From Massilia horti (GTDB taxonomy: Bacteria > Pseudomonadota > Gammaproteobacteria > Burkholderiales > Burkholderiaceae_D): a DNA stretch of 36,642 nt. Below, piece by piece: positions 15,404 to 23,809 of this stretch; the first letter of the stretch is position 1, and every line of letters starts with the position of its first letter. The notes beneath the pieces were generated by a model that worked only from the letters and a program-made list of their open reading frames with translations, was not told where the DNA came from and did not search any database. Made by a program: the position numbers and the translations under genes. Location of the stretch: the NCBI RefSeq assembly GCF_004614195.1, contig NZ_SPUM01000064.1, positions 1 through 36,642 of the forward strand. Direction: 5' to 3'.

Positions 15404-16624
15404 CTATTGCCTGTACTGCTGATACAACGGTTGCCGGATCCGAATCGGCCTGATATCGAGTCGCATGTTATAGATCGAATAAGCTTCAGTGACCGCCGAC
15501 TGATAGCCGACGCTGGAGCCCGTGCGCGTGAGGCGGAATTCGAAACCCAGCTCAGGCTGCTCGCCGTTCGGGCTGTCGAGCGCGAGGCCGATCGCTTCGG
15601 GCTGGTCGCTGTCGATCAGCTTGCCCATCAGGTCGACCACGGTGCTATTGCCAAGGATATCGGCAGAGAACAGGGGCTCCCGGTAATAGGGCTTGGCCGG
15701 GTCGAGCTTGCCGCAGGCCTTTTCGCCGGAAGGGGTGTAAGCGCGGGTGGCGATATTGAAGCGATCACCGCTGTCGAGATAACTGAGTCGCACGTTGCTG
15801 AGGTTGAACATGCCCGCCTGCGCCGTCGCATCGGACAGGTCGATCAGCAACGCACCCTTGTAGCCGATCACCTCCACGTCGCGATTGGGCCCGACCACCA
15901 TCGCCGTGTTCTCATCGATTCCGAGGCCCAGCTTGTAGCCCTTCTTGAGCATCGCCGGCAGCATGCGCGCGAACCGGCCGCGCACCAGCAGGTGCTGGTC
16001 GACGAACACGTCCTCGCCGATAAAGCCCAGGCCAGGCGTAATTTCCTGGCCATCCTCCACGCCACGCTTGAGCGTCGCGAGCACGGTTTTGGGTTCGCCG
16101 AACATGGTGCTGCTCATGATGGCCGCGCCGGCGCTGGTGCCGGCGATCACGCCGCCGCCGCGGTACATGTCCCACAGCGCGTCCAGCACTGCGCTGTTGC
16201 TGCCGTCTGGCCGGCGCAGGGCGCGCGTGATGCGCTTCTGGTCGCCCCCGGCGAAGTAGACGCCGCCCGCCGAACGCACGGCGGCGGCCAGCTGCGGATC
16301 GTCGGCCGCTGCCAGGTAGTCGCTCCCGGCGAGCTTGACCGCGACCGGCACGAAAAAGGCCTGGGCGCCGTATTTGGCCAGGCGGTCGACCAGGCTCCTG
16401 CCGGTTTTTTCCGGGGTGGCGGAAGCCGATGCGAACACGGCGATGCGCGCGCCCCTGCCGCCCGCCAGTTGTACGATGCGTTCCCACACCGCCGCGTTAT
16501 CGGGACGCAGCGCGCCACCGATGATGACGAGAGAACCCTTGGGGACCGCCTTGTCGGCGGCCTGGGAGCTTGCGCAAGCCAACAGCACAATGGCAAGCGC
16601 CACACGAAGGGCGAAGCGGACCAT
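15404..16624 (-). CDS. Secreted cyanophycinase-like serine peptidase (S51 family)
   Basis: Cyanophycinase hydrolyses the arginine-aspartate storage polymer cyanophycin to beta-Asp-Arg dipeptides. The 406-residue product has a signal peptide (MVRFALRVALAIVLLACASSQA), a Rossmann-like start (GSLVIIGGALRPDN), the GGDQKRITRAL motif (126-136) and the nucleophile elbow G162-T-S164-A-G, with LGLGIDENTAMVV further on. The roughly 110-residue C-terminal extension ending in RLDIRPIRIRQPLYQQ is beyond the core S51 fold. Export suggests it scavenges external cyanophycin, as do extracellular CphE enzymes. A strong GAAGGAGG precedes the ATG, directly next to a 10-bp inverted repeat. The gene stands apart from any visible cyanophycin synthetase. 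Confidence 0.88.
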   Translation of the reverse strand: MVRFALRVALAIVLLACASSQAADKAVPKGSLVIIGGALRPDNAAVWERIVQLAGGRGARIAVFASASATPEKTGRSLVDRLAKYGAQAFFVPVAVKLAGSDYLAAADDPQLAAAVRSAGGVYFAGGDQKRITRALRRPDGSNSAVLDALWDMYRGGGVIAGTSAGAAIMSSTMFGEPKTVLATLKRGVEDGQEITPGLGFIGEDVFVDQHLLVRGRFARMLPAMLKKGYKLGLGIDENTAMVVGPNRDVEVIGYKGALLIDLSDATAQAGMFNLSNVRLSYLDSGDRFNIATRAYTPSGEKACGKLDPAKPYYREPLFSADILGNSTVVDLMGKLIDSDQPEAIGLALDSPNGEQPELGFEFRLTRTGSSVGYQSAVTEAYSIYNMRLDIRPIRIRQPLYQQYRQ

Positions 16625-16632
16625 GCGGCCTC

Positions 16633-16669
16633 CTTCTCGAATACAACATCGCTAGCCTGATTCGAGAAG
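16633..16669 (-). promoter_or_regulatory. Inverted repeat abutting the cyanophycinase ribosome site
   Basis: Perfect 10-bp arms CTTCTCGAAT (16633-16642) and ATTCGAGAAG (16660-16669) enclose 17 nt. On the minus-strand transcript the 3' arm runs into the GAAGGAGG Shine-Dalgarno of the cyanophycinase gene. It could be an operator or an mRNA hairpin that controls ribosome access. There is no T-run, so termination is unlikely. Confidence 0.45.
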
Positions 16670-16691
16670 CGTTTCGCCGTGTTGAGTTCTG

Positions 16692-17129
16692 TCAGGACAC
16701 GTAAATGTTCGGGAAGTAAAGCTCCATTGCCGTCTCCGGCCGCTGCAGACGCGTGAAACCGAAGCGCTCGTACAGACCATGGGCGTCGGTCGTGTTGAGC
16801 GTAATGCGGCGCAGGCGCTGCAGGCTCGGATGGCGCATCACGACGCCGATCAGGAGCTTGGCATAGCCGTGCCCGCGGTACTCGGGAAGCACGAACACGT
16901 CGCAGAGGTGGGCACAGGTCGCGTAATCGGTGACGACGCGCGCAAACGCGATCTGCCTACCGTCGAGGAAGCCGCCAAAGCACAGCGAGTTCTCGAGCGA
17001 GCGCTCGACCACAGCGCGCGAAATCCCGACCGCCCACGTCGACTGCTCGCTGAGGAAGCGGTAAATCATGGGCACGTCGAGCCGTGACGAATCGGTACTG
17101 ACCTGGAAGCTGGAATCGTTAGTGATCAT
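16692..17129 (-). CDS. GNAT-family N-acetyltransferase
   Basis: The 145-residue protein has the GNAT fold: strand DVFVLPEYRGHGYAKLLIGVVM (about 77-98) contains the acetyl-CoA pyrophosphate-binding loop R-G-H-G-Y-A, and ITLNTTDAHGLYERFGF gives the C-terminal strand and helix. The N-terminus TWAVGISRAVVERSLENSLCFGGF is typical of small GNATs of unknown substrate. Starts are ambiguous: ATG at 17129 (used) or an in-frame GTG at 17138. Neither has a strong ribosome site. Confidence 0.87.
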   Translation of the reverse strand: MITNDSSFQVSTDSSRLDVPMIYRFLSEQSTWAVGISRAVVERSLENSLCFGGFLDGRQIAFARVVTDYATCAHLCDVFVLPEYRGHGYAKLLIGVVMRHPSLQRLRRITLNTTDAHGLYERFGFTRLQRPETAMELYFPNIYVS

Positions 17130-17213
17130 GGACACCACACATCAGGCAAAAAAACCATTCTAGCCGCGTTTGCCGAAGCTATGCGAATCGATTAAACAGG
17201 CGTGCGCGCCAGC

Positions 17214-17765
17214 TCATCGGCTGTGAAGGTAACGCTCCGGCAGCGGCAGCTTGTCGTCCTCGGCGCGCCAGACCAGGTTCAGCACGTACCAGCGGGTGCC
17301 GTCGTTGTACAGCTGGATGCTGTTGATCCCGCGCTGGAACGGCTTGGCGTCGTCCGCCGCATGGCGTGACTCGTAGGTGCTGAACAGGTGCGCAACCTGG
17401 CCGAAGGTCTCGCTGGTGCGCGCCACTTCCCGCTCGAAGAAGCCCATCTTCGCGAAGGCCGGCGTGTTACGCGTGATGTAATCCTCCACGCTCATGGTGC
17501 GCATCACGATCGTGCCGTCCGGGCGCATGGCGACCGCCTGCATCCGGCCTTCCGGCGCAAACAGCGAACGCATACGGTTCCAGTCGCGCGGCGCGCCGGC
17601 CGGGCCGGAGATGACGTCGTACAGCGCCGCCACGATTGAATCGACCGAGGCCACGTCGCTGGCCTTGGCCAGAGCCACTGCGGGAGCCTGCTGCTCGGCC
17701 TGCGCGCTACCCGCCGCGCCGATCGCCAGCGCCGCGCAAAATCCAAGGGATACGAGTCGTTTCAT
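17214..17765 (-). CDS. Secreted NTF2-like protein
   Basis: The 183-residue product has a signal peptide (MKRLVSLGFCAALAIGAAGSAQA) and an NTF2-like domain: VDSIVAALYDVISGPAGAPRDWNRMRSLFAPEGRM, SVEDYITR, FERE...VAHLFSTYESR and QLYNDGTRWYVLNLVWRAED. It is of the SnoaL-like type, with no assigned activity. A GGAGACAAAG ribosome site precedes the ATG at 17765. It is divergent from argH across a 132-bp spacer and only distantly similar to the other secreted NTF2-like protein at 6631-7152. Confidence 0.82.
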   Translation of the reverse strand: MKRLVSLGFCAALAIGAAGSAQAEQQAPAVALAKASDVASVDSIVAALYDVISGPAGAPRDWNRMRSLFAPEGRMQAVAMRPDGTIVMRTMSVEDYITRNTPAFAKMGFFEREVARTSETFGQVAHLFSTYESRHAADDAKPFQRGINSIQLYNDGTRWYVLNLVWRAEDDKLPLPERYLHSR

Positions 17766-17839
17766 CTTTGTCTCCTGTTATTCGTTTTAAGTTAACAAAC
17801 GAATAATCCGCGATTTTGGCGCCGCTGTCATCTGGTAGC

Positions 17840-17875
17840 GCGAGCCGGCCGATGCCGGGGCCAGTTTATAATCGA
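17840..17875 (+). promoter_or_regulatory. argH promoter candidate
   Basis: A consensus TATAAT lies at 17867-17872, 26 bp before the argH ATG. The -35 position (about 17844-17849, GCCGGC region) is poor, so the call rests on the -10 element and its position. Confidence 0.45.
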
Positions 17876-17897
17876 GAAAATCAACACGGATTCCACC

Positions 17898-19295
17898 ATG
17901 ACTGCACAACTCTCCAAAAAAGCCGAAGCCTGGTCGGCGCGCTTCTCCGAACCGGTCTCGGACCTCGTCAAACGCTACACCGCCTCGGTCTTCTTCGACA
18001 AACGCCTGGCCCTGTTCGACATCCAGGGCTCGCTGGCCCACGCCGACATGCTGGCCGCGCAAGGCATCATCAGCGAACAGGACAAAACCGAGATCGAGCG
18101 CGGCATGGCGCAGATCCGCTCCGAGATCGAGGCCGGCAGCTTCGAATGGCTGCTCGACCTGGAAGACGTGCACCTGAATATTGAAAAACGCCTGACCGAA
18201 CTGGTGGGCGACGCCGGCAAGCGCCTGCACACCGGCCGCTCGCGCAACGACCAGGTGGCGACCGACATCCGCCTGTATGTACGTGCCGCGATCGACGATA
18301 TCCTGGCCCTCCTGGCCGGCCTGCGCGGCGCGCTGGTCGATCTGGCCGAGCGCCACTTCGACACCATCCTGCCGGGCTTCACCCATCTGCAGGTGGCGCA
18401 ACCGATCACCTTTGGCCACCACATGCTGGCTTACGTGGAGATGTTCGGGCGCGACGCCGAACGCATGCAGGACGCGCGCCGCCGCGTCAACCGCCTGCCG
18501 CTGGGCGCGGCCGCGCTGGCCGGCACCACCTTCCCGATCGACCGCCTGCGCGTGGCCAGGACGCTGGGCTTCGAGGACGTGTGCCACAACTCGCTGGACG
18601 CCGTGTCGGACCGCGACTTCGCGATCGAATTCACCGCGGCCGCGTCGCTGATCATGATGCACGTCTCGCGCATGTCGGAAGAGCTGATCCTGTGGATGAG
18701 CCCCCGCGTCGGCTTCATCGACATCGCCGACCGCTTCTGCACCGGCTCGTCGATCATGCCGCAGAAGAAAAACCCGGACGTGCCCGAGCTCGCGCGCGGC
18801 AAGACCGGCCGCGTGTACGGCCATTTGATGGGCCTGCTCACCCTGATGAAGGGCCAGCCGCTGGCCTACAACAAGGACAACCAGGAAGACAAGGAGCCGC
18901 TGTTCGACACCGTCGACACCGTGCTCGACACGCTGCGCATCTTCACCGACATGGCAGGCGGTATCACCGTCAAGCCGGAAGCGATGCGCGCCGCCGCTCT
19001 GCAGGGCTACGCCACCGCGACCGACCTGGCCGACTACCTGGTCAAGAAGGGCCTGCCGTTCCGCGACGCGCACGAAGCGGTGGCACGCGCGGTGCGCGCC
19101 TGCGACGACGCCAAGTGCGACCTGTCGGAGATGCCGCTCGAGCGCCTGCGCGAATTCTCGCCGCTGATCGAGGACGATGTGTTTGCGGTGCTGACCCTGG
19201 AAGGTTCGGTGGCGGCGCGCGACCATGTCGGCGGCACCGCGCCGAACCAGGTGCGCGCGGCGATTGCGCGGGTGCGGCAGCAGTTGGGAAGCTAA
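17898..19295 (+). CDS. argH: Argininosuccinate lyase
   Basis: ArgH cleaves argininosuccinate to arginine and fumarate, the last step of arginine biosynthesis, in the cytoplasm as a homotetramer. The 465-residue product has the family length and the conserved blocks: [36 protein letters not shown] (near residues 112-124), [15 protein letters not shown] and the fumarase/aspartase signature [12 protein letters not shown] near 283. The ATG at 17898 gives the usual MTAQLSKK start. It stands alone, with a terminator about 205 bp downstream beyond repeat debris. Confidence 0.97.
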   Translation: MTAQLSKKAEAWSARFSEPVSDLVKRYTASVFFDKRLALFDIQGSLAHADMLAAQGIISEQDKTEIERGMAQIRSEIEAGSFEWLLDLEDVHLNIEKRLTELVGDAGKRLHTGRSRNDQVATDIRLYVRAAIDDILALLAGLRGALVDLAERHFDTILPGFTHLQVAQPITFGHHMLAYVEMFGRDAERMQDARRRVNRLPLGAAALAGTTFPIDRLRVARTLGFEDVCHNSLDAVSDRDFAIEFTAAASLIMMHVSRMSEELILWMSPRVGFIDIADRFCTGSSIMPQKKNPDVPELARGKTGRVYGHLMGLLTLMKGQPLAYNKDNQEDKEPLFDTVDTVLDTLRIFTDMAGGITVKPEAMRAAALQGYATATDLADYLVKKGLPFRDAHEAVARAVRACDDAKCDLSEMPLERLREFSPLIEDDVFAVLTLEGSVAARDHVGGTAPNQVRAAIARVRQQLGS

Positions 19296-19500
19296 GGCAC
19301 CGAGCGGGTACGCGGGTCGACGCGGCTCAAGAGCTGCGTAGGGTAAGCGCCCCGTTGCGCACGGGTCCGTGGGCCTGTTGGCTGAACCGCTAATGGTGTT
19401 CGCAATCCGCGTGCGCACTGGTCCTCGGCGGCCCCGCACCCCCTACGGGACGCGTCGCGGATCAATTCGTAGGGTGTGCAGCTTTGCTGCGCACGCGGTC
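19296..19500. repeat. Degenerate GTAGGG/GTGCGCA repeat debris downstream of argH
   Basis: No gene is seen. The stretch is a patchwork of degenerate repeats: GTAGGG at about 19338, the complementary CCCTACG at about 19441 and GTAGGGTGTGC at about 19470. The part 19406-19447 matches the reverse complement of 34078-34119 at most positions (shared TCCGCGTGCGCAC, GGTCCTCG and CCCCCTACG). The same family includes the perfect palindrome at 5036-5065. Confidence 0.55.
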
Positions 19501-19525
19501 GGGGCGCTACGCGCCCCGTTTTTTT
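19501..19525 (+). terminator. Rho-independent terminator downstream of argH
   Basis: A 7-bp stem GGGGCGC (19501-19507) and GCGCCCC (19511-19517) with a TAC loop is followed by G and a run of seven Ts. It is 205 bp after the argH stop and about 95 bp before the amj-like gene. Confidence 0.85.
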
Positions 19526-19620
19526 GGCTATGTCACCCGATGACAGACGCTCGCCCCCGATTGCCCTCGGGTGCAATCCATGCCAGCATATTAGTTCAAC
19601 AATAAAAATGAAGGCTGGGC

Positions 19621-20424
19621 ATGGACAAACAGCTGCTGCTGATCTGCTTCCTCACGTTCGTAATCCACTTGATCGGGACTCTGGCGTATTCGGTCCGCAT
19701 CGCAGGAATACGAACCAGGCGCATCGCGGTATCGCTGGCGCTGTTCAGTCTTCTCGCCCTCCTCTCGCGCACATCCAATTCCTTCCTCGGTCCGTTCCTG
19801 GCCAAGCGGGTCGAATCCACACTGGCGGGCACCGCACAGACCGACCTGCTCTCGGATTTCCGCTGGCTGTTGGTCGCGGCCTCGTTCGCGACCATCGTGG
19901 GCGCTTTGCTGATTCCAACCTTCCAGCGCGTGTTTTGCCGCGCCGTCTACCACTTCCAGGCCCACCGTTCGATCCCGCGGCTGATCCTGCATGCCTTCTT
20001 CAAAGGCGGGCTCTCGTACATCAAGGATTCCGCGACCGTACCTGCAGCCGGCAATGTGACGGGACTGCGCAAGAGCGAGGGCGTTTCGCTGTCGATGACG
20101 CTGCTGAACGTGGCGGCAGTGGCGTTGTGGACAGTCGGCGTGTTCGCCGCGCTGTATGCCGGCGCGCTCGATCCGTCAGTGCGGGTCACCTCGAGCACGC
20201 TGTCTTCCATCATCAACGGCTGCGCGACCGTGATGATGGCGCTGTTCCTCGATCCGCACATGTCTGGCTTGACGGACGATGCGGTGGAAGGCCGCGTGAG
20301 CGAATCCCAATTCCGCAAGGCCGTGGTCTGGCTGGTGGGGAGCCGGCTCGCTGGAACCATTCTCGCGCAGTTCCTGCTGATCCCGTCCGCCCTCGTCATC
20401 GTCCAGGTGGCGCGGGCGATCTAG
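19621..20424 (+). CDS. amj: Amj-family lipid II flippase
   Basis: Amj proteins flip lipid II across the inner membrane and can replace MurJ, as first shown for Bacillus subtilis YdaH. The 267-residue product has about six hydrophobic segments and the highly recognisable N-terminal block TLAYSVRIAGIRTRRIAVSL (about 20-39) followed by LLALLSRTSNSFLGPFLAKRVE. The C-terminal half carries SSIINGCATVMMALFLDPHMSGLTDDAVEG. Length and topology match the family (formerly DUF2837). The ATG at 19621 is chosen, as the alternative at 19607 is out of frame. It converges with the cupin gene with only 6 bp between stops. The function is by homology recognised from memory. Confidence 0.85.
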   Translation: MDKQLLLICFLTFVIHLIGTLAYSVRIAGIRTRRIAVSLALFSLLALLSRTSNSFLGPFLAKRVESTLAGTAQTDLLSDFRWLLVAASFATIVGALLIPTFQRVFCRAVYHFQAHRSIPRLILHAFFKGGLSYIKDSATVPAAGNVTGLRKSEGVSLSMTLLNVAAVALWTVGVFAALYAGALDPSVRVTSSTLSSIINGCATVMMALFLDPHMSGLTDDAVEGRVSESQFRKAVVWLVGSRLAGTILAQFLLIPSALVIVQVARAI

Positions 20425-20430
20425 AGCTTG

Positions 20431-20895
20431 TCAGCGCTCCGGATACGGCGTGCCATCCTTGTGCAGGTAGCGTTTGGTCTTGCCATCGTAGAGCATGTCG
20501 ATGTCCGGATAAACGGCACGGTCGTTCTCTGGATTCCTCGTCCCCACCTCAAGGCACACGGCCATCGACTCGCCGCGATTGACCAGATGATGGCCATTTT
20601 CCGCGTTCGCGGGGAATGCGGCGCAGTCGCCGGCGCGCATGACCTGCTCGCCTTCGTCGGTGACCAGCACCACCTCGCCCGATACGATATAAACAAATTC
20701 ATCTTCCGCCGAGTGCCAGTGGCGCTGGGCCGACCAGGCGCCCGGCGGAAGCTGCAGCAGGTTGACGCCGAACTGAGTCAGGCCGCCTGCATTGCCTAAG
20801 GCCTGGCGAATGCGGCCTTTCATTTGCTCGGCAAATTGCTCGGGGTAGTTGGTCCCCGTGCGCCGCGGGATATTGTTCAGATCAAGTTTTGGCAT
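20431..20895 (-). CDS. Cupin-domain protein
   Basis: This single-domain cupin of 154 residues has motif 1 PGAWSAQRHWHSAEDEFVYI followed by VSGEV (two His and a Glu as metal ligands) and motif 2 around PANAENGHHLVNRGESMAVCLEVG. The C-terminus, YPDIDMLYDGKTKRYLHKDG, is typical of a cupin group linked to sugar or aromatic metabolism, but no substrate can be named. The ATG at 20895 follows AAAGAGG. It lies 90 bp downstream of paaZ in the same direction, with a 15-bp-stem palindrome between them, so read-through from the paa operon is possible but not shown. Confidence 0.85.
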   Translation of the reverse strand: MPKLDLNNIPRRTGTNYPEQFAEQMKGRIRQALGNAGGLTQFGVNLLQLPPGAWSAQRHWHSAEDEFVYIVSGEVVLVTDEGEQVMRAGDCAAFPANAENGHHLVNRGESMAVCLEVGTRNPENDRAVYPDIDMLYDGKTKRYLHKDGTPYPER

Positions 20896-20938
20896 GGAGC
20901 CTCTTTCGGTTGGAGTAGCGGCAGCTCGCATTCCGGTT

Positions 20939-20972
20939 GAACGCGTGGGCGGGAAGACCCGCCCACGCGTTC
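20939..20972. repeat. 15-bp-stem palindrome between paaZ and the cupin gene
   Basis: Arms GAACGCGTGGGCGGG (20939-20953) and its exact complement (20958-20972) enclose AAGA. The left half, CCGGTTGAACGCGTGGGCG (20933-20951), recurs exactly at 31962-31980 between paaA and paaB. There is no T-tract. It may stabilise the paa mRNA 3' end or weaken read-through into the cupin gene. Confidence 0.75.
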
Positions 20973-20985
20973 AGACAGGGCCTGA

Positions 20986-23037
20986 TCAACCGCGCTTTTG
21001 AACAAGCGTCAAAATATCATAACTGGCCACCAGCTCGTCATTCTGGTTGGTGACCTGCACATCCCACGCCACCACGCCCTGCCCGATGCCACGCTCGTCG
21101 GTACGGTTGCGGTCGACCTTGCGCTTGCAGGTCAGTCGCGCACGGATGGTGTCGCCAATCGCCACCGGCGCCACGAAGCGCAGGTTATCCAGGCCGTAGT
21201 TGGCCAGCACCGGTCCCGGCGCGGGCGACACGAACAGTCCCGCCGCTGCCGACAGCACGAAGTAGCCGTGCGCGATCCGTTTTCCGAACTGCGAATCCTT
21301 GGCCGCGATCTCGTCGAAATGCATGTAGAAGAAGTCGCCCGAGATGCCGCCGAAGTTGACGATGTCCGCCTCGCTCACGGTGCGGCGGTGCGTGAGCAGC
21401 GAGTGGCCGATCTCCAGGTCTTCGAAGTAGCGACGGAACGGATGCACCTCGGATTCCTTGACGGCGCCGCCGCGCACGTATTCGCCGGTTACGCTACTGA
21501 GCATCGTCGGCGAGCCCTGCACCGCGGCGCGCTGCAGGAAGTGCTTCACGGCGCGAATGCCGCCCAGCTCTTCGCCTCCACCCGCGCGGCCCGGGCCACC
21601 GTGCTTAAGTTGCGGCAGCGGCGAACCGTGGCCGGTGGAGTCGACCGAGGCCTCGCGGTCCAGGATCAGTACACGGCCGTGCGAGGCGGCCATCATCGGC
21701 ACCGCATGCGCGGCGATCGACGGGTCCTTGGTCGCGAGCGTGGTGACAAGGCTGCCCTTGCCGCGCGCGGCCAGTTCCAGCGCCTCGTCGATGTCGCGAT
21801 ATGTCATCAGCGTGCTGACCGGGCCGAAGGCTTCAATGTCATGCACCGCGTCGTTGGTCATGGCGTTGCGGCACAGGAGCAGCGTCGGCGAGAAGAAGGC
21901 GCCGCTAGCGGCGTCTTCGCCCACCGGACTGAATCCGTCGCGCGCGCTGAACAGCACCTCGTTGCCGCTCGCGAGCAGCTCGACGCGCTCGCTCACGTCG
22001 CGGTACTGGTCCATCGAAGCGAGCGCGCCCATGCGCACGCCTTCCATCTTCGGATTGCCGACAACGACCTTGGCCAGCCGCGCGCGCAGGCGCTCGCCTA
22101 CGGCCTGTGCGTGCTGCTCGGGCACGATGACGCGGCGGATCGCCGTGCACTTCTGGCCGGCCTTGGCGGTCATCTCGCGCGCGACTTCCTTGACGAACAG
22201 GTCGAACTCGGGGTCGTCCGGGGTAACGTCCGGCGCCAGGACCGCGCAGTTGAGCGAGTCGGCTTCGGCGGTGAACGGCACCGAATTCTTGATCAGGTTC
22301 GGGTTGGCGCGCAGCTTGGCGGCGGTGTCGGCCGAGCCGGTGAAGGTAACGGCATCAAAGCCGGTCAGGCGATCGAGCAGGTCGTAGGTAGCGCCGATGA
22401 CGAGTTGCAGGCTGCCCTCTGGCAGCAGGCCAGACTCCATCATCATCTTCACCACCGCCTGCGCCAGATAGCTGGTCGCGGTGGCCGGCTTGGCGATGCA
22501 CGGCATCGCGGCCAGGAAGCTCGGCGCGAATTTTTCGAGCAGGCCCCAGATCGGGAAGTTAAAGGCGTTGATGTGAACCGCAAGGCCGCCGCGCGGCACC
22601 AGGATGTGGGTGCCGGCGAAGCCGCCGCGTTTGCCGAGCGCCATGGCCGGGCCTTCGTGCAGCACGTTCGACGAAGGCAGTTCACGGCTGCCCATGCTGG
22701 CGTATGCGAACAGCGTGCCGATGCCGCCTTCGACGTCGATCCAGCTGTCCGGGCGTGTGGCGCCCGTCAGGTGCGATATCTCGTACAGTTCTTCCTTGCG
22801 CTCCATGAGGTAGAACGCGAGGGCTTTCAAACACTGTGCGCGCTTCTGAAAGTCGAGCTTCATCAGCTCCTTGACGCCGGTTTTGCGGGCGTAGGTGACG
22901 GCTTCGCCGAAGTCGATTTTTTCGGCGTGGGTATGGTAGATCAGCTTGTTGTTCAGGGCGCTGTGCAGCGGCGTGTGTGCGTCGGTGCCGAGCCAGTGGC
23001 CGGCGATCAGGCTTTGCAGGGTCGATACGTTTTCCAT
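20986..23037 (-). CDS. paaZ: Bifunctional oxepin-CoA hydrolase / aldehyde dehydrogenase
   Basis: PaaZ opens the oxepin-CoA ring (hydratase domain) and oxidises the resulting semialdehyde to 3-oxo-5,6-dehydrosuberyl-CoA (dehydrogenase domain). The 683-residue product has an N-terminal aldehyde dehydrogenase domain (1 to about 525) with general base E258 in FTAEADSLN and nucleophile C297 in AGQKCTAI. The C-terminal MaoC-like hotdog domain (about 535-680) has D568 and H573 in GDFFYMHFDE. The ATG at 23037 follows GGAG; the 8-codon upstream extension is less likely. It is the last paa gene, separated from paaY by 175 bp holding REP-like repeats. Confidence 0.95.
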   Translation of the reverse strand: MENVSTLQSLIAGHWLGTDAHTPLHSALNNKLIYHTHAEKIDFGEAVTYARKTGVKELMKLDFQKRAQCLKALAFYLMERKEELYEISHLTGATRPDSWIDVEGGIGTLFAYASMGSRELPSSNVLHEGPAMALGKRGGFAGTHILVPRGGLAVHINAFNFPIWGLLEKFAPSFLAAMPCIAKPATATSYLAQAVVKMMMESGLLPEGSLQLVIGATYDLLDRLTGFDAVTFTGSADTAAKLRANPNLIKNSVPFTAEADSLNCAVLAPDVTPDDPEFDLFVKEVAREMTAKAGQKCTAIRRVIVPEQHAQAVGERLRARLAKVVVGNPKMEGVRMGALASMDQYRDVSERVELLASGNEVLFSARDGFSPVGEDAASGAFFSPTLLLCRNAMTNDAVHDIEAFGPVSTLMTYRDIDEALELAARGKGSLVTTLATKDPSIAAHAVPMMAASHGRVLILDREASVDSTGHGSPLPQLKHGGPGRAGGGEELGGIRAVKHFLQRAAVQGSPTMLSSVTGEYVRGGAVKESEVHPFRRYFEDLEIGHSLLTHRRTVSEADIVNFGGISGDFFYMHFDEIAAKDSQFGKRIAHGYFVLSAAAGLFVSPAPGPVLANYGLDNLRFVAPVAIGDTIRARLTCKRKVDRNRTDERGIGQGVVAWDVQVTNQNDELVASYDILTLVQKRG

Positions 23038-23074
23038 ATTCCGATCTCCAGTCAGGTTCATTCCTTTGTTGGCC

Positions 23075-23210
23075 GTCGTTCCCGCGAAGGCGGGAACCCA
23101 TGCTGAGTTTGAGCGGTGTTTGCAAACGCCTCAAGAATGCGGCGTCTGCATGGGGCCGCGCATGCGCGGCGCCTTCGCGGGAAGTCGTTTCCGCCAGTGG
23201 CGGGAACGAC
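23075..23210. repeat. REP-like repeats between paaY and paaZ
   Basis: A complete 27-nt unit lies at 23075-23101. A broken inverted unit (GCCTTCGCGGGAA at 23171-23183) runs into a near-perfect palindrome at 23184-23210 (GTCGTTTCCGCCA with TGGCGGGAACGAC, one mismatch). The sequence next to the first unit, ATGCTGAGTTTGA, matches the reverse complement of the flank of the 29244-29270 unit with one difference. Confidence 0.7.
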
Positions 23211-23212
23211 GG

Positions 23213-23809
23213 TTACGTTTTTGTCCGGTGCGCGTCCGCCCCGAATTCGATGCGGCGGCGGTCAGGCTCCACTTCAGTGAGCGCCTCGACTTCGCGCAGC
23301 GTCTGCATCGAACGCACATTCAGGTCGTGGTACTGCTTCGTGCCGAAGCTCTTCCACTTGATCTCCTCGTCCGTCACCTCGCGCACCACACGCGCCGGCG
23401 CGCCCAGCACCAGGCTGCGCGGCGGGATCGCCATCCCGGCCTTCACGAAAGCCATGGCGCCGACGATCGATTCTGCGCCGACGACCGCCTTGTCCATCAC
23501 CACCGCGTTCATGCCGACCATTGCATTGCGCCCCACACGGCAGCCGTGCAGCACCGCGCCGTGTCCAATGTGGCCGTCCACCTCCACGACCGTGTCATCC
23601 TCCGGAAAGCCGTGCATCACGCACGTGTCCTGCACGTTGGCGCCTTCTTCCAGGATCAGCCGGCCGAAGTCGCCGCGCAGCGAAGCCAGCGGGCCGACGT
23701 AGCAGCGTGGGCCGACAATCACGTCGCCGACCAGCACCGCGGTCGGGTGCACGTAGGCGGTGGGGTGCACCACCGGCCGCACGCCATCGATTTCGTAGAC
23801 CTTCACCAT
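23213..23809 (-). CDS. paaY: PaaY hexapeptide-repeat thioesterase
   Basis: PaaY is a left-handed beta-helix protein of the gamma-carbonic-anhydrase fold that hydrolyses stalled ring-CoA intermediates such as 2-hydroxycyclohepta-1,4,6-triene-1-formyl-CoA, preventing CoA depletion. The 198-residue product has hexapeptide repeats ([20 protein letters not shown]) and three histidines placed as metal ligands (H66, H83, H88). The C-terminal tail [20 protein letters not shown] is typical of PaaY. The ATG at 23809 overlaps the paaJ stop (TGATG), so translation is probably coupled. REP-like repeats begin immediately after the stop. Confidence 0.93.
   Translation of the reverse strand: MVKVYEIDGVRPVVHPTAYVHPTAVLVGDVIVGPRCYVGPLASLRGDFGRLILEEGANVQDTCVMHGFPEDDTVVEVDGHIGHGAVLHGCRVGRNAMVGMNAVVMDKAVVGAESIVGAMAFVKAGMAIPPRSLVLGAPARVVREVTDEEIKWKSFGTKQYHDLNVRSMQTLREVEALTEVEPDRRRIEFGADAHRTKT

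Noticed and set aside
17787..19439. 550-codon minus frame opposite argH
   Set aside because: Antisense shadow; argH itself has every family motif on the plus strand.
19296..19525. CRISPR-like or tandem repeat array after argH
   Set aside because: The GTAGGG/GTGCGCA pieces are irregular in spacing and orientation, with no spacer pattern.
20998..23106. 702-codon plus frame opposite paaZ
   Set aside because: Antisense shadow with Arg/His/Val-rich composition; paaZ has intact catalytic residues on the minus strand.
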